From the NCBI GenBank assembly GCA_900318915.1, contig ONMI01000032.1, positions 1 to 47,498 of the forward strand: a stretch of DNA of 47,498 nt. Reading direction: 5' to 3'. Made by a program: the position numbers and the translations under genes. The notes beneath the pieces were generated by a model. The model was not told the DNA's origin, made no database searches, and worked only from the letters and a program-made list of their open reading frames with translations. Source of the DNA: an uncultured Prevotellaceae bacterium. GTDB taxonomy: Bacteria; Bacteroidota; Bacteroidia; Bacteroidales; Bacteroidaceae. Below, piece by piece: positions 46,484 through 47,498 of the stretch (position 1 is its first letter; each line of letters starts with the position of its first letter).

Positions 46484-47498
46484 ATGAGAAAACTTATTCT
46501 TTTCTTTCTCTTATGCTACGCCACGGCAGCGTGGTCGATTCCTGCCAAGAAAGAATGGCGCATCTACCAACAACCCGACGGGACATCGATAGAACTGATG
46601 CTCGTTGGCGATGAGTATTTCCACTTTTACGTGACCCGCGACGACGTGCCCGTGGTGGAAGAATCCGGCTGCTTTTACTATGCCCGAGTATCGGGAACAG
46701 CCCTACTCCCCACCAGCGTCCTGGCCCATGAAGTCCAGAGACGTACGGCAGAAGACAAACAGCACATCATAAGTATAGAGGAAGTGAAGCAACTGCCCCA
46801 CCAGCGAATGCAGATACCCAGGACGATTGGAGATACAGACCATCCCGCCTATACAGGCAGCAAAAAAGGTCTTATTATATTGGCCAATTTCAGCAACAAG
46901 AAGTTCGAAGGCTACGATGATGACCCAGAGCAAGTGAGACAGCGTTACGACGACATGGCCAACTTGCCCGGTTACACCAATGAATGGGGCGCCATAGGCA
47001 GTGTGCACGATTACTACACCGACCAAAGTTATGGCCAGTTTGACTTAACCTTCGATGTGATAGGCCCCGTAAATCTTGCCAAGACAAACCTCTATTACGG
47101 CAAGAACTCCCCTAGTACCGATTTTGCCGCCCCTGAAATGATTATGGAATGCTGTGCAGCAGTAGATAGTTTGGTAGATTTTACTATCTACGATTGGGAC
47201 GGTGACGGTGTGGTGGAAGAAGTCTTCGTGCTCTATGCCGGCTACGGTGAAGCAACAGGCGGCGGTGCCGCCACCATCTGGCCACATATGTCATCTTTGA
47301 AAGCTCACAGCCAATATAACACAAACATACCAGAGGAAGTTGTGCACGACGGTGTTCAAATAGACGTATACGCCTGCAGCAACGAGCTATACAGAAGCGG
47401 CCGTCCGATGGGCATCGGTGTGATTTGCCATGAGTTTTCCCACTGTCTTGGCCTGCCCGACATGTACGATACCAGCGACAGCAAGAATTTCGGCATGG
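46484..47498 (+). CDS. M6-type secreted metalloprotease, 3' end outside the window
   Basis: The first 338 codons of a gene that runs off the end of the window. A signal peptide (MRKLILFFLLCYATAAWS) is followed by a propeptide-like part (EWRIYQQPDGTSIELMLVGD, then YFHFYVTRDDVPVVEE), and the catalytic domain begins near 125 (KKGLIILANFSNKKF). SVHDYYTDQSYGQFDL and YDWDGDGVVEEVFVLYAGYGE are typical of the M6-like family. The zinc motif HEFSHCLGLPDMYD has its histidines at 316 and 320. It lies 67 bp after a secreted adhesin-like gene with a terminator between. A C-terminal sorting domain would be expected but cannot be seen. Confidence 0.88.
   Translation, partial: MRKLILFFLLCYATAAWSIPAKKEWRIYQQPDGTSIELMLVGDEYFHFYVTRDDVPVVEESGCFYYARVSGTALLPTSVLAHEVQRRTAEDKQHIISIEEVKQLPHQRMQIPRTIGDTDHPAYTGSKKGLIILANFSNKKFEGYDDDPEQVRQRYDDMANLPGYTNEWGAIGSVHDYYTDQSYGQFDLTFDVIGPVNLAKTNLYYGKNSPSTDFAAPEMIMECCAAVDSLVDFTIYDWDGDGVVEEVFVLYAGYGEATGGGAATIWPHMSSLKAHSQYNTNIPEEVVHDGVQIDVYACSNELYRSGRPMGIGVICHEFSHCLGLPDMYDTSDSKNFGM

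Overview
The window comes from a member of the Bacteroidota, most likely a Prevotella-like genus. The evidence is a SusC/SusD polysaccharide utilisation locus, promoters of the TAnnTTTG (-7) type, several of them with a TTTG -33 element, a type IX secretion C-terminal signal, regulators that join a sensor, a membrane helix and an AraC-type DNA-binding domain, and the methylmalonyl-CoA route to propionate. No rRNA, tRNA, phage or transposase gene was seen.

1-12.7 kb (minus strand): an arabinan-type utilisation locus. The order of transcription is regulator, susC-like, susD-like, a surface glycan-binding lipoprotein, then a GH43 endo-arabinanase lipoprotein. The regulator has the sensor half of a hybrid two-component system and its AraC output, but no kinase or receiver between them. 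Two TGTCC-containing direct repeats exactly 21 bp apart lie upstream of the susC promoter. The regulator's own promoter has been tandemly duplicated as a 73-bp unit.

12.7-18.2 kb (plus strand): a small DUF6939-like gene, the truncated start of an M23 peptidase gene, a YkuD_2-type L,D-transpeptidase, a LytTR regulator whose start codon lies in a long hairpin, a possible phosphodiester-glycosidase-like membrane protein, a beta-carbonic anhydrase and a Nudix/winged-helix regulator preceded by five 11-bp iterons. The region ends in a nine-unit, 40-41 bp repeat array.

18.2-25.6 kb: a sigma-70-like gene whose coding strand has almost no C, a radical-SAM sulfatase-maturase-type enzyme, an acyl-CoA synthetase with a WYL regulator, and an L,D-transpeptidase / SH3 / L,D-transpeptidase operon followed by another repeat array.

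25.6-31.3 kb (plus strand): a GNAT acetyltransferase, ispE, a frameshifted Nudix hydrolase gene, clpC and an overlapping MgtC/SapB gene.

31.3-39.9 kb: propionate metabolism. Both methylmalonyl-CoA mutase subunits (minus strand) are divergent from an AspT/YidE-type transporter, which is followed by gamma-like, biotin-carrier and beta subunits of a sodium-pumping decarboxylase. The alpha (carboxyltransferase) subunit is not in the window.

39.9-47.5 kb (plus strand): a TPR/membrane/AraC regulator, a 1576-residue type IX-secreted multidomain protein, and the start of an M6-type metalloprotease that runs off the window. The promoter of the large secreted protein also has two TGTCC boxes 21 bp apart, the same arrangement as at the arabinan locus.

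Three arrays sharing the core AAACTACGGATTT lie at 0.1, 17.9 and 25.4 kb. Each is downstream of a gene end and in the same orientation as that gene. They are the clearest structure not explained by ordinary annotation.
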